A DNA stretch of 64,000 nucleotides. Source: Deltaproteobacteria bacterium (GTDB lineage Bacteria; Myxococcota_A; Polyangia; Polyangiales; Ga0077539). Below are positions 16,801-26,252 of this stretch, piece after piece. The notes under the pieces are model-generated. The model was not told the DNA's origin and ran no database searches. It saw nothing but the letters and a program-made list of their open reading frames with translations. The position numbers were made by a program, and so were the translations under genes. The stretch's first letter is position 1; the number at the start of each line of letters is the position of its first letter. The stretch covers positions 248,001-312,000 of the forward strand of contig JAUXYJ010000023.1 in NCBI GenBank assembly GCA_030694465.1, given 5' to 3'.

Positions 16801-19704
16801 ATGACTGGTTGCCCCGACGACACCGAGCTCTGGTCCTTTGCCGAAGGCTCACTGAGCGAAGAGCTTCGCACCGCGCTGGCCTCGCATGTCGACCACTGCG
16901 CCTCGTGCGAAGAGCTCGTGTCAGCGCTGATGGTGCAGTCGGGCGAGAGAGATTCGCCAAGCAAAAACACTGACCATCGCACCATCGGAAGCTACACCCT
17001 GGAGACGCTCTTGGGCCAGGGCGCGAGCGGCGAAGTCTGGGAAGCTCACGACCCCTCACTCGATCGTCGCGTCGCGATCAAGCGCCTGCACCAAGCCCGC
17101 GATCACGACCCCACCGCGCGCGAGCGCATGCTCCGCGAAGCGCGCGCGATGGCACGGCTCACCCACCCCCATGTGGTCACCGTGTACGAGGTCGGCACGC
17201 ACGATCACCGGGTGTTTGTCGCGATGGAGCTCGTCCGCGGGCGCTCGCTCCGCGCAGTGCTGCGAGAACCGAAGTCTCGCCAAGACAACGTGCTTGCCCG
17301 CGTCGCGTGGGTGCTTCAAGCGGGCGACGGTCTCGCCGCGGCGCACGCTCAAGGGGTCGTGCATCGGGACGTGAAGCCCGACAACATCTTGGTCAGCAGC
17401 GAGGGCATTGCGAAGATCACAGACTTTGGTTTGGCTAGAGAAAACACAGCAGATACTCAGGATCTCACCTCGATAGATCTCGGCCTCACCGCGACGCATA
17501 CGCTCTTAGGGACGCCCCTGTACATGGCGCCTGAGCTCTTTGACTACGAAGCCGCGACCGCGCAGTCGGACCTCTACGCCCTCGCCGTCACGCTCGTCGA
17601 AGCGATCACTCAGCAGCACCCGTTCAACCCGCGCTCACTGGACGATCTCCGTCAGTCACAGCGCAACCCTGGGCTCGCTCTGGCCCGCGCGTCTGAGCGC
17701 TGTCATCGCGACGAGGCTCGCTTGCTCCGCGCGCTTTCACCGGTCATTTTGCAGGCAATATCTCCGATTGCCAAAGACCGCCCTTCGGACGTGAGTGCGT
17801 GGATTGCCTCCGTGAGGCGCGTGTTGTCTCGACGCGCGAGGCGCCCCCAGTGGATCGCCGCCACGGGGCTCGTGCTCGCGACCACCGTGTTGAGCGCCCT
17901 CGCGAGTGGCACGTTGCGCAAGCCCGCACCCGAAGATCCCTGCGCCGAGCGCCCCGACGAAACCGTGATTTCACCTGCAATCATGCAGGATATTGCGAGG
18001 AGCTTTGCTGCGAGTTCGCTCTCTTATTCGACCGTCGCCCTTCGCAACGTGCGCGAGGCGCTCACCTCGTTTGAGCGTCAACGCCACGACCAGGCGACCA
18101 CCCTCTGTCGCGCGGCGCAACAACACACGCTCTCGGCGCGCACGCTCGACGCGAGGACGTCGTGTCTGCACCGCGCACAACAAGCGCTGCGCGTCGTAGC
18201 GCAACGATTGCGAAGCGCCGACGAAAGCACCATCGTCGCCGCGCGAGACCTCAGCGAGCAGCTCCCGTCACTCAGCCGCTGTGCCGAGCTGCGCGACACA
18301 GCGAGCGCTGCGGCCCTCTCGGCAGACGCCCCTGCACACCGCGCGGTCGCCGCCCTCGTCGCCCAAGGGAGAGCCGAAATATCCGCAGGTCACGCTGATA
18401 ATTCTTTGGTTTTTCTCTCTCGCGCTTCGCAACAAGCGGGCGCGGCGAACCTGGGCCAGCTCCAAAGCGAGGCGATGCGTCTGCACGCACACGCGCTGCG
18501 CACGCTTGGCCGATCGTCGCAGGCCGAACCCCTCGCCAGGCACGCTGCCCTCGAGGCCACAGCAGCGAGTGACGACGACGGCGCAGCACGCGGGTGGCTT
18601 GAGTATGTCGCAGCCCTCGGAGAGCGCGGCGCGTGGCGCGAGACCCTGGAGGCTCTCGAGCAAGCAGACGCGTCCGTGCGACGCCTCCAGGACCCTCGCC
18701 TTCAAGCCACGCTGCTGTTGCTTCGCGGGATGGCCCTCGCGAATCTTGGGCAGACCGCAGAAGCGCGCACTGCCCTCGCGCGCTCGCTGACTTTGCGCGA
18801 ACGATCCCAAGCGGACACCGCGGCCGTGTACAGCGCCTTGGGCAACATTGAGCGCATGGAGGGACGTCTCGACGCGGCGCTGGCCCAGCACACGCGCGCG
18901 AGACAACTGGACGCAACGCGCTGGGGCGAGGCTCACCCAAGCGTCGCTAGACACGAGCATAATCTCGCAGGAATCCTGCGGCGAATGAACCAGCCCGACG
19001 CCGCACGTGCACGCTATCTTCGCGCCCTCGAGATCCTCGCGCACGGACCCGAGGCGGGCGACGCGCAGCGCGGATTGACCGAGAACAGCCTCGGGCTCCT
19101 GGATCTCGAGCAGGGGCGCTATCCCTCGGCGCAGACGCACCTCGCGCGCGCTGAGACCCTGCTCGAAGCGACCGCACACCCCGATCTGAATTTGGCCCGG
19201 CTCAACCGCGCGCTCTTGATGCTCGCCGAGGGACACCCCGCCGACGCCGAACAGCTCGCCCGCAGAGTGCTAGTCAGCGAGTTGACGCGATTTGCGAGCG
19301 ATCACACCCGCCCTCTTCGTGCCCAGAAGGTGCTCGGACGCGCGCTCTTCGCGCAAGGAAAGCTCCGCGAGGGCCGCGCGCTTCTCTCGCAGTTGGTCTC
19401 TCAGTTTGCAGAGAATGTGCAGATCAATCGCGAGACCGAGGACGTCTTGACCGAGGCTCGCGCGCTCCTCGCCGAGCACCCCTTGCGAGCCCCTGCGCCT
19501 CGGAGGCCACAGACCTCGGCTGCGCTTACACCGGCTGTCGCTGCACGGGTTGAGGCTAGCCCGATCCCTGCGCCCGCACTGCCAGTGTCCACGCAGGCGA
19601 CACCGACTTCAGCGCCAGACGCGGGTCGTACGGGGCCACCCCGGCGGGTGTTTTCGAGCGGTTCAGGGAGCTACGGTGCTGGGCAGAGCTGGAGCACCGA
19701 GTGA
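16801..19704 (+). CDS. Ser/Thr protein kinase with N-terminal anti-sigma-type zinc finger and C-terminal TPRs
   Basis: 967 residues. N-terminus: a short zinc-finger module with His29, Cys33 and Cys36 (HVDHCASC), the H-x3-C-x2-C pattern of anti-sigma factors. Then a Hanks-type kinase (about 61-330): GQGASGEVWEAHD loop, VAIKRL lysine, HRDVKPDNILV catalytic loop (about 188), DFGLA and GTPLYMAPE. One membrane segment (about 351-370, IAATGLVLATTVLSALASG) places the rest outside the membrane: about 550 residues of TPR-like helical repeats (for example ALANLGQTAEARTALARS, LDAALAQHTRARQLDATRW) and a Pro/Ala/Thr-rich tail. This architecture is typical of myxobacterial receptor kinases. It is divergent from the sigma factor gene across about 56 bases, so the promoters face each other. 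Confidence 0.88.
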   Translation: MTGCPDDTELWSFAEGSLSEELRTALASHVDHCASCEELVSALMVQSGERDSPSKNTDHRTIGSYTLETLLGQGASGEVWEAHDPSLDRRVAIKRLHQARDHDPTARERMLREARAMARLTHPHVVTVYEVGTHDHRVFVAMELVRGRSLRAVLREPKSRQDNVLARVAWVLQAGDGLAAAHAQGVVHRDVKPDNILVSSEGIAKITDFGLARENTADTQDLTSIDLGLTATHTLLGTPLYMAPELFDYEAATAQSDLYALAVTLVEAITQQHPFNPRSLDDLRQSQRNPGLALARASERCHRDEARLLRALSPVILQAISPIAKDRPSDVSAWIASVRRVLSRRARRPQWIAATGLVLATTVLSALASGTLRKPAPEDPCAERPDETVISPAIMQDIARSFAASSLSYSTVALRNVREALTSFERQRHDQATTLCRAAQQHTLSARTLDARTSCLHRAQQALRVVAQRLRSADESTIVAARDLSEQLPSLSRCAELRDTASAAALSADAPAHRAVAALVAQGRAEISAGHADNSLVFLSRASQQAGAANLGQLQSEAMRLHAHALRTLGRSSQAEPLARHAALEATAASDDDGAARGWLEYVAALGERGAWRETLEALEQADASVRRLQDPRLQATLLLLRGMALANLGQTAEARTALARSLTLRERSQADTAAVYSALGNIERMEGRLDAALAQHTRARQLDATRWGEAHPSVARHEHNLAGILRRMNQPDAARARYLRALEILAHGPEAGDAQRGLTENSLGLLDLEQGRYPSAQTHLARAETLLEATAHPDLNLARLNRALLMLAEGHPADAEQLARRVLVSELTRFASDHTRPLRAQKVLGRALFAQGKLREGRALLSQLVSQFAENVQINRETEDVLTEARALLAEHPLRAPAPRRPQTSAALTPAVAARVEASPIPAPALPVSTQATPTSAPDAGRTGPPRRVFSSGSGSYGAGQSWSTE

Positions 19705-19716
19705 CTTTTGACTCAT

Positions 19717-19735
19717 CCGGCGACGTCGCCGGGTC
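19717..19735. repeat. Dispersed palindrome, copy 7
   Basis: CCGGCGACGTCGCCGGGTC lies in the 37-base gap between the converging kinase and Cys-repeat lipoprotein genes. Confidence 0.82.
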
Positions 19736-19741
19736 AGCGCG

Positions 19742-22700
19742 CTATTCGGTCAGCTGCATCACGTACTGATCGTGACCTACACCCGCGTTGACGAAGTCAA
19801 AGCCATCGGTTCGCACAGTGTCGGCAAAACTCCCAGCCACCAGCGCGCTGCCAGTGGGCTGAAGCGCGATCGCGTTCGCATAGAAATTTGCCACACCGAA
19901 GGTCTCAATCGAGCTCGCCGCACCCGTCGCTCCGAGCACCGCCGCGACCCGACCTACGAGAGGCCCTGGGGCCATCGCGCGACCCGCAAATCGCGTCGTC
20001 GCATCGGCGCTACCATAGAACGCAACGCGCACGTTCTCGCTCGCGTCGAGGGCGAGACGCTGAATTCCCACGGGGGCGTTGCCGCCTCCAGCGCTCCCCG
20101 AGAGCCACTGAGCCACGCCGGTCGCAGCGCGAATACGCAGCAAAATCCCGCCTCGCGCCGCACCGTTGAGCGTGAGAGCGCCCGCGGTCACAGCGCCCTC
20201 GGATACCCCAGCGACGTAGTAATCACCGCTCGAACCCACGGCGAGGTCTTGCAGCGCGACGTTGCCCGCAGAGGTGGCCGAGCCCGCATGGACGGCGACG
20301 CCGGCGATCGTGAAGCGTCCAAAGAACGCGTCAGTCAGGGCGCCAGCGGGGAGCGACAGTGGACCCAGCTGCGCGATTCCACCTGAAAAATGACCCGCAA
20401 CTACGATATCACCGCTTGGCAACACCGCGAGCGAACGCAGCGACTCAGCCGCCGCGCCTCCAAACCGAAAGAGCCCTGTCGGCAGGCCGGACCCAAGGTC
20501 CAAGGTCGCAATAAAGCTGTCGGTGCTCATCGAGGTCGCGACGCTCCGCACGCCCATCACGTGCGCACCGACGTACGTTCCGCCCACCACGAGCCCCGCG
20601 GATGGATGCAGCGCCACCGCAGTCATCACGCTGCAGGTCGCGTTCGGAAACGTACTTCCCCACACCACATCGCCCGTCGCAGACGCCACACGCGCGACCC
20701 AAGAAGCACAGCCAGCGTTCAGCGCGCCAAGGTCGGTCATGCCGATCATCGCTCTGTCACCTTGCCCGCTCCCAACCACAAAGAGGTCGCCCGAACTCCG
20801 GTCGATCAAGAGCCGCTCGACGTTCATATCGCCTGTGATTGCCGCCGAAATCGTTCGTGACCAGCGCACCACGCCTCGCGCGTCCAGGGCGATCAGGACG
20901 CCGCCCTCGCCTGGTGCCAAGTGCGTCGTCGCGCCCACCGTGAGATCCGAAGTGTACGAAGCAAGCACGTACACACCGTCGGGACCCACCGCGACATCCA
21001 TCACGCGTGGGGTGTCATCGTTGCCGTCTCCCCACGTCGTGCGCCACGCGATGCGTGGACAGCGCGTATCCGAGATCTCACAACCATCTCCGCCTCGACC
21101 GAGGTCACCGTTGCAGTCCAGAAACCCCCCGTCGCACACGAGCGCTCCGCAGGCGCCCGCAGTGCAAGGCGTGCTCGCGTTAGGCTCTGTGCGACACGAG
21201 CGACCACAGGCCCCACAATGCAACGCATCGGTCGCTAAGTCGCGCTCACATCCGTCGCTCTCACTCGCGTTGCAATCGCCAAACCCTGTGCTGCATGCGA
21301 GCCGACATGCACCCGTCACGCAGACAGGCGCCGCGTTGGGATAGGGTCCGCAGACCGCCCCACACGCACCACAGTTGCTCGGATCAAACGCGACGTTTGT
21401 GCAGCCCCCGCCACAGCTCATCATGCCCGCCGCACACGTCGCGACGCAGCTCCCCGCAGAGCACACTTGACCGCCAGGACACGCAGCGCCGCAGCTGCCA
21501 CAGTTCAACCGATCGGTCTGCGTATCCCGACATGCGCCGCCGCAATTGCTCGTGCCCAACGCGCAAGTGAGCGTGCACGTGCCAGCCGAGCACACCTGGC
21601 CCGCAGCACACACGTTGCCGCAAGCACCACAGTTCAATCGATCGGTCTGCGTGTCTCTGCACAGCCCCGAACACTCGCTCGTCCCAGCCCCGCACGACAC
21701 CGCACACACGCCCATCGAGCAGACCTGCCCAGCCGCACATCCAGCACCGCAAGCACCGCAATTTACCCTATCGGTCTGCAAGTCACGACAAGACCCCGAG
21801 CACTCGCTCGTCCCTGCCGCGCAGGTCGTCACGCACATGCTCGTCGAGCACACACGACCCGCCGCGCACGCGTTGCCGCATGCACCGCAGTGATTGCGAT
21901 CCGTCGTTGTATCCCTGCAAATTCCCAGGCAATCGGTCGTCCCAGCCCCGCACGACACCGCGCAGACGCCCATCGCGCAGACCTGCCCCGCAGCGCACGT
22001 GTTGCCACACGCGCCGCAATTCGACCGGTCCGTCCCAAGATCACGACAGACCCCGCCGCAATCCGAAGTCCCCGACGCGCAGGTCGCAACGCACGCGCCG
22101 GACACGCACACCTGCCCGCCCACGCAGGCCGCTCCACACGCGCCGCAGTGGGCGCGGTCGGTCTGCAAATCGCGGCAGCTGCCGGCGCAGTCCATCGTGC
22201 CCGCCGCACAGCTTGAGACACACGCGCCCGCGCCACAGACCTGCCCGGCCGCACACGCTCTGCCACACATCCCGCAGTTCGTACGGTCGGTCTGAAGATC
22301 CCGACAGACTCCTCCGCAGTCTTGGGTGCCCGCGACACAGCTCACCGTGCACGCGCCCATCGAGCACACTTGGCCCGCGGGACATGCCGTATCGCATGCC
22401 CCACAGTTGCCCCGGTCGGTCGAGAGATCGCGGCAGACGTTCGCGCAGTTGGTCGTGCCGACCACACACGTCGTGTCGCACATCCCAGCTGAGCAGAGCT
22501 CGCCCGCAGCACACGCACGGTCACACGAACCACAGTGCGCGCGATCGTTCTGCAGATCGCGACAGGCTCCACTGCAGACACGCTGCCCACCCATGCACGA
22601 GACATCCTCGGACACGTCGGGCTCGGCGCCATCGGGCACATCCATCGCCACCCGATCCATCGCGACGGCATCGCGCGCGACCGTGTCACGAAGCTCTGCA

Positions 22701-22804
22701 TCAGGGACCTCCACGGGAGGGACCGGAGGCGAACACGCCGAGCCCCCCAGCCCAAGAGCCAACGCGATCCGAGAAATCGAGCGCAAGTACACGGAGTTTT
22801 TCAC
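19742..22804 (-). CDS. Cys-rich tandem-repeat lipoprotein with beta-propeller-like C-terminus
   Basis: About 1,020 residues from GTG 22804, with AGAAG upstream. The signal peptide ends at a lipobox-like GSAC (Cys24), followed by an acidic linker (about 35-68). Residues 70-460 hold nine close repeats of about 43 residues, each with the frame CRDLQTDR-x-NCGACG-x-x-C-x-x-GQVC-x-x-G-x-C, like the Stig1-type Cys repeats common in Myxococcota. Two or three looser repeats reach about 560. The rest (about 590-1020) is made of VxxxGDxxVAG-type blades (GDLFVVGSGQGD, GLVVGGTYVGA, GDIVVAGHFSGG, GDYYVAGVSEGA), resembling SBBP beta-propellers. A surface or adhesive role is inferred. An upstream ATG at 22876 is possible but would bury the signal peptide. 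Confidence 0.78.
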   Translation of the reverse strand: MKNSVYLRSISRIALALGLGGSACSPPVPPVEVPDAELRDTVARDAVAMDRVAMDVPDGAEPDVSEDVSCMGGQRVCSGACRDLQNDRAHCGSCDRACAAGELCSAGMCDTTCVVGTTNCANVCRDLSTDRGNCGACDTACPAGQVCSMGACTVSCVAGTQDCGGVCRDLQTDRTNCGMCGRACAAGQVCGAGACVSSCAAGTMDCAGSCRDLQTDRAHCGACGAACVGGQVCVSGACVATCASGTSDCGGVCRDLGTDRSNCGACGNTCAAGQVCAMGVCAVSCGAGTTDCLGICRDTTTDRNHCGACGNACAAGRVCSTSMCVTTCAAGTSECSGSCRDLQTDRVNCGACGAGCAAGQVCSMGVCAVSCGAGTSECSGLCRDTQTDRLNCGACGNVCAAGQVCSAGTCTLTCALGTSNCGGACRDTQTDRLNCGSCGAACPGGQVCSAGSCVATCAAGMMSCGGGCTNVAFDPSNCGACGAVCGPYPNAAPVCVTGACRLACSTGFGDCNASESDGCERDLATDALHCGACGRSCRTEPNASTPCTAGACGALVCDGGFLDCNGDLGRGGDGCEISDTRCPRIAWRTTWGDGNDDTPRVMDVAVGPDGVYVLASYTSDLTVGATTHLAPGEGGVLIALDARGVVRWSRTISAAITGDMNVERLLIDRSSGDLFVVGSGQGDRAMIGMTDLGALNAGCASWVARVASATGDVVWGSTFPNATCSVMTAVALHPSAGLVVGGTYVGAHVMGVRSVATSMSTDSFIATLDLGSGLPTGLFRFGGAAAESLRSLAVLPSGDIVVAGHFSGGIAQLGPLSLPAGALTDAFFGRFTIAGVAVHAGSATSAGNVALQDLAVGSSGDYYVAGVSEGAVTAGALTLNGAARGGILLRIRAATGVAQWLSGSAGGGNAPVGIQRLALDASENVRVAFYGSADATTRFAGRAMAPGPLVGRVAAVLGATGAASSIETFGVANFYANAIALQPTGSALVAGSFADTVRTDGFDFVNAGVGHDQYVMQLTE
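21430..22597 (-). repeat. Nine in-frame tandem repeats of about 129 bases
   Basis: The coding tract for the Cys-rich repeats. Each unit keeps the bases for CRDLQTDR and NCGACG nearly unchanged, while the codons around them drift, as expected from repeated duplication followed by recombination. It may be unstable or hard to assemble from short reads. It is protein-coding and not a CRISPR array: the units adjoin with no spacers. Confidence 0.85.
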
Positions 22805-22989
22805 TGCTTCTGGTCCTAGTCTGCACCCCGAGAGATGCGATCGAGACACTTCACCGCGTGAGTAAAAACTAAACAAGCAGCTTCTCTGGGGCTCTATTTT
22901 TGTATGTCGCCAAAACCACTCGTTTCAGGCTTCACACTGTGGCCCGCCGATTCTGTGCGCCGATCGCGCGCAGGGTGCGTTCTGCTGTC

Positions 22990-23571
22990 ATGAAAAACAC
23001 AACCCGCCGCGAAGCCCTCGCGTCCATCGTCGCGACCTTCGGAGCCGCCACCGTCAGCGCGATGACCCTCCGTGGCAACGCGATGGCGGCGACACCCCGC
23101 TGCACTGCCACGCAACCCGACATCGAGGGCCCTTACTATCTCCCCAACGCCCCCACCCGAACGTCGCTCATCGAGCCCGACATGGCCGGCACTCCGCTGG
23201 ACCTCGCCGGGACGCTCCGTGACCTCCGCTGCATGCCCATTGCACGAGCGCGCATTGAGCTGTGGCAGTGCGACGCTCACGGCCAATACGACACACGTGG
23301 CAGCCGGTTGCGGGCTCAATTTGAGACCGACACGCGGGGACGCTTTGCGCTGCAGACGATCGTCCCTGGGCGCTATCTCAACGGGCCCCAATATCGCCCT
23401 GCGCACCTGCACATGAAGATCTGGCGCGGTGGCCGTGCGCTCACAACGCAGTGGTATTTTGCAGGAGATCCGTACAACGCGAACGACCGGTGGTTTAGAG
23501 CCGAGCGCGCGCTCACGCTGGTCTCACAGGCTCGCGGCGTGCGCGCACAGCTAGACGCGGTCGTGCGATGA
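22990..23571 (+). CDS. Tat-exported intradiol ring-cleavage dioxygenase family protein
   Basis: 193 residues. A twin-arginine signal (TRREALASIVATFGAATVSA) is followed by a catechol-dioxygenase-like fold: QPDIEGPYYLPNAP, then LWQCDAHGQYDTRG, and QYRPAHLHMKIW containing the second Tyr and the two His of the non-haem ferric site (2-Tyr/2-His), so the metal ligands look complete. Intracellular relatives open catechol or protocatechuate rings; short exported members of unknown substrate are frequent in soil bacteria. No partner of an aromatic pathway is adjacent. The start is set by the Tat signal; the open frame upstream lacks similarity. It is divergent from the Cys-repeat lipoprotein gene (185 bases between). 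Confidence 0.82.
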   Translation: MKNTTRREALASIVATFGAATVSAMTLRGNAMAATPRCTATQPDIEGPYYLPNAPTRTSLIEPDMAGTPLDLAGTLRDLRCMPIARARIELWQCDAHGQYDTRGSRLRAQFETDTRGRFALQTIVPGRYLNGPQYRPAHLHMKIWRGGRALTTQWYFAGDPYNANDRWFRAERALTLVSQARGVRAQLDAVVR

Positions 23572-23638
23572 CCTCGCGTGTGGAGCAATAGAGCTTGAAG
23601 CCCAGTGCGACCCGCGCGACCCTGAGCGGCAACGACCC

Positions 23639-26233
23639 ATGTGGAGCCCAGAATCACGCAAACAACGCGCACGAGACCTCAAAGGACTGCACGACAAGCT
23701 CTTGCGGTTCAGGCAGCTTACCGATCGATTTAGCGGTTATTTTCCAAGCGATTCAGACCAGACCCGCACACTCCTTGGCCTGCGAACCAAGATGGAAGAG
23801 CTGCAGACCAAGATCGCAGATCGCCATCGCCGCTTGGCCAAGGGCGTCGTCAAGATCGGCGTCGTAGGCCTCGAAAAGCAGGGAAAAAGCGCATTTTTGT
23901 CCGCTTGGCTGCAGAGCGAGCGGCTGCTCCCGAGCGAAGCCGAGCGCTGTACGTGGTCCACCACGGTGGTCGAACCGGGCGAACCGGGACAGTACCGCGC
24001 GGTCGTGAAGTACTACGCAAAGGCCTCTTTTGAGCAGCGAATTTCAAGCTATTTTGACGCTCTTGAGGTCGGCAGTGTGGGCCGCTGGGAGGCCCTCGAT
24101 GACGCCGAGCTCATGCGGCTTCGTGCGGTCTATGCCCAACGCAAAGGGCACGAGGTCGATGACCCCGATCGCGCGAGCAAGCGAGACATCGCCGCCATCG
24201 TAGAGCTCAAAGAAATCAGCGCGTCCCTGCGAGACATCAAGGCACGCTTGGGTCGCGCCGACGAAGAGCTCACCGCGAGCACCCTCGACGAGCTGGCTGA
24301 GAAAATTCGCCCGTTTATCGCGCTCAAAGACACGCGCAACGACAAGCCCTACGTCGGTGTTCGCGCCGTCGAATTGGTCACCGTGATGGTGCCCGTGAGC
24401 GGCGCAATGCCTGGCGTCGTGCTCATGGACCTCCCCGGCATCGACGCGCCAAGCGACAAAGCCCGACGCGACACCCAAGAGGCCCTCGAAGACGAAGTCG
24501 ACGTCACGATCTTTGTCAAAGACATCACCCGCCCGTCGCTCGTTCAGCAAGAGATCGAGCTGCTCCGCACGATGCAGAGCGCGGATCGCTCGGTCGCCCT
24601 GCGCGAGCGTGTCTTTGTCGTGCTCACAAAGATCGACATCTTTGACAAGCCCGACGAGACGGGCAACTGGCACTGGGCGCTCGCGGCGCGAAATTTTCGC
24701 AGCGAAGGCATTGAGCGGGTGTTTCCATACTCGAAGGTATGGGCGCACCAAGGCGTAGACGCCAAGCACCCGGTCGCCAAGCAAATCCAGGATTTCTTCG
24801 GAGAAACCCGCCCCGTCAATGGCCTCGACAAGCTCCAGTCCGCGGTCGCTCAGTACCTCGCGACAGACCTCGAAGCGATCGACCGCCGCGTGATCGCGCA
24901 GTTTCGCAAAGAGTTTGGCGAGATCGAGACGCAGCTCAAGGGCACGCTCATTACGGTCAAAGATTCGCTCAATCCCGGCGAGTTCGAGCGCCGCAAAGAA
25001 GCGCAGTTTGACCAGCTCTGGAATCACGTTTTGGCGGGCGAAACCCCACGCGGATTGCTCCCGTCGATGAAGTCTCGCCTCAGCGCTTTTCTCGACTACG
25101 AGCTCAGCGAGCAACAGCGCAACGCGCGCGCTGCGAGGGCGAGCAACCGCATCGACGAGATCCGCAAAGACCTCTACGACCGGATGACCCCCGAAGAAGC
25201 CGAGGCCCTCCGCCGCCAGACAACCTCGCCCGGCCTCATGAACGAGACCTCGGTCGAGATCCAGATGCGCAACCGCATGCGCGAGCGAACGGCGGCCAAA
25301 ATCACTGGGCTCGGCGAAGACTTTCGCAGCTCAGCGCGCGAGAGCATCGAGCGAATGCTCCAAGAGATGTTTCTGCACGCGAGCTACGACGGCGGCAAGC
25401 TTGAGCTCTTGCTCCCCACAGGCCAGAGCATGCTCGAGCGCATCGAACGCCTCGGCCGCTCGGGTCACGTCTCTGAGAGCGTCCTGCGCTATCAGAACCG
25501 CGAGCTCGCCCGCGCCGACGTCGCGTTCGAAGTGCTCGCCAGGTATTTCGCCAGGCAAATCATTGATATTCTCGACGCTACGGACGAGCGCGATCGCGAG
25601 ATCCGAGAGCGCGAGCTCGCGGGCCTTGAGCAGTTCTTTGGCCTGCAGATCTCAGACAAGGTCAACAGCGTCGCGCCCGCGATGTACACGTCGCAGACTC
25701 CCGGTGCTGGCGCAGCAGGCATGGGCAGCGGCTCCGTCGCAGGGGTCGGCAGCGGTGGCTTTCCGACCGCTACACCCGCAGGATTTCCGACGGGCCCCGC
25801 GAGCTTCACCGCGAAGGTAGCCGCAGCGTTTGGGCGCGATGGCAAGCCCGCGCCTGCGAGCGAGCCAGCAAAGGCCGACCCGCCGCCGATCCCCTCTGTG
25901 GGCCAGCGCGATTGGTCTCGCATGCTCAACCGGATCCGCAGCGACGTCGACCGCATCTGCAACTTCCTCGACGCGCTCGCACGGCACCCGCGAGGCCTTC
26001 AAAAATACCACGAAGAGGCGATCCGTACGGTGCACGACGCCTGGTTCGACTCCGAGGGCGAGCAGTCTCTGCGTCGCTGGGCGCGCAGCGAATGCACACG
26101 CATTTGGCCTGTGCGCTTCTCAGCGCTCTCGCAAGAAGAGAAGCGCGCACGAGACGACATTGTCGCGCTTGAAGAGCTCTTTAACCCAGCCCCAGATGTC
26201 GTCGCCTCTGAGCAAGAAGACCTACGGCGCTAG
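23639..26233 (+). CDS. Dynamin-like large GTPase
   Basis: 864 residues. A helical N-terminus (1-70) precedes a GTPase domain with P-loop GLEKQGKSAF (77-86), a Thr-containing switch I region (ERCTWSTTVVE), G3 DLPGID (264-269) and G4 LTKID (about 331). Long helical segments follow (about 420-680: EQQRNARAARASNRIDEI, MRNRMRERTAAKI, YQNRELARADVAFEVLARYF), as in the stalk of bacterial dynamins that bind and remodel membranes. A Gly/Ala/Pro-rich linker (about 685-750) joins a C-terminal helical domain (DWSRMLNRIRSDVDRICNFL). I see no transmembrane helix. It has no dynamin partner next to it, unlike many paired bacterial dynamin genes. Confidence 0.86.
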   Translation: MWSPESRKQRARDLKGLHDKLLRFRQLTDRFSGYFPSDSDQTRTLLGLRTKMEELQTKIADRHRRLAKGVVKIGVVGLEKQGKSAFLSAWLQSERLLPSEAERCTWSTTVVEPGEPGQYRAVVKYYAKASFEQRISSYFDALEVGSVGRWEALDDAELMRLRAVYAQRKGHEVDDPDRASKRDIAAIVELKEISASLRDIKARLGRADEELTASTLDELAEKIRPFIALKDTRNDKPYVGVRAVELVTVMVPVSGAMPGVVLMDLPGIDAPSDKARRDTQEALEDEVDVTIFVKDITRPSLVQQEIELLRTMQSADRSVALRERVFVVLTKIDIFDKPDETGNWHWALAARNFRSEGIERVFPYSKVWAHQGVDAKHPVAKQIQDFFGETRPVNGLDKLQSAVAQYLATDLEAIDRRVIAQFRKEFGEIETQLKGTLITVKDSLNPGEFERRKEAQFDQLWNHVLAGETPRGLLPSMKSRLSAFLDYELSEQQRNARAARASNRIDEIRKDLYDRMTPEEAEALRRQTTSPGLMNETSVEIQMRNRMRERTAAKITGLGEDFRSSARESIERMLQEMFLHASYDGGKLELLLPTGQSMLERIERLGRSGHVSESVLRYQNRELARADVAFEVLARYFARQIIDILDATDERDREIRERELAGLEQFFGLQISDKVNSVAPAMYTSQTPGAGAAGMGSGSVAGVGSGGFPTATPAGFPTGPASFTAKVAAAFGRDGKPAPASEPAKADPPPIPSVGQRDWSRMLNRIRSDVDRICNFLDALARHPRGLQKYHEEAIRTVHDAWFDSEGEQSLRRWARSECTRIWPVRFSALSQEEKRARDDIVALEELFNPAPDVVASEQEDLRR

Positions 26234-26252
26234 CGAGCCATTTTCGCTCGCT
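26232..26252. terminator. Hairpin between converging genes
   Basis: A seven-pair stem AGCGAGC / GCTCGCT with the loop CATTTTC joins the two stop codons of the converging dynamin and Gln-rich genes. There is no T-run, so a terminator role is only suggested. Confidence 0.4.

Noticed and set aside
21430..22597. Regular repeats that could be taken for a CRISPR array
   Set aside because: The units adjoin without spacers, keep a reading frame and encode Cys-rich protein repeats; no cas gene is nearby.
24044..25114. A minus-strand frame of 356 codons opposite the dynamin-like gene
   Set aside because: The dynamin gene has intact GTPase motifs; the antisense frame shows none and is a by-product of GC3 bias.
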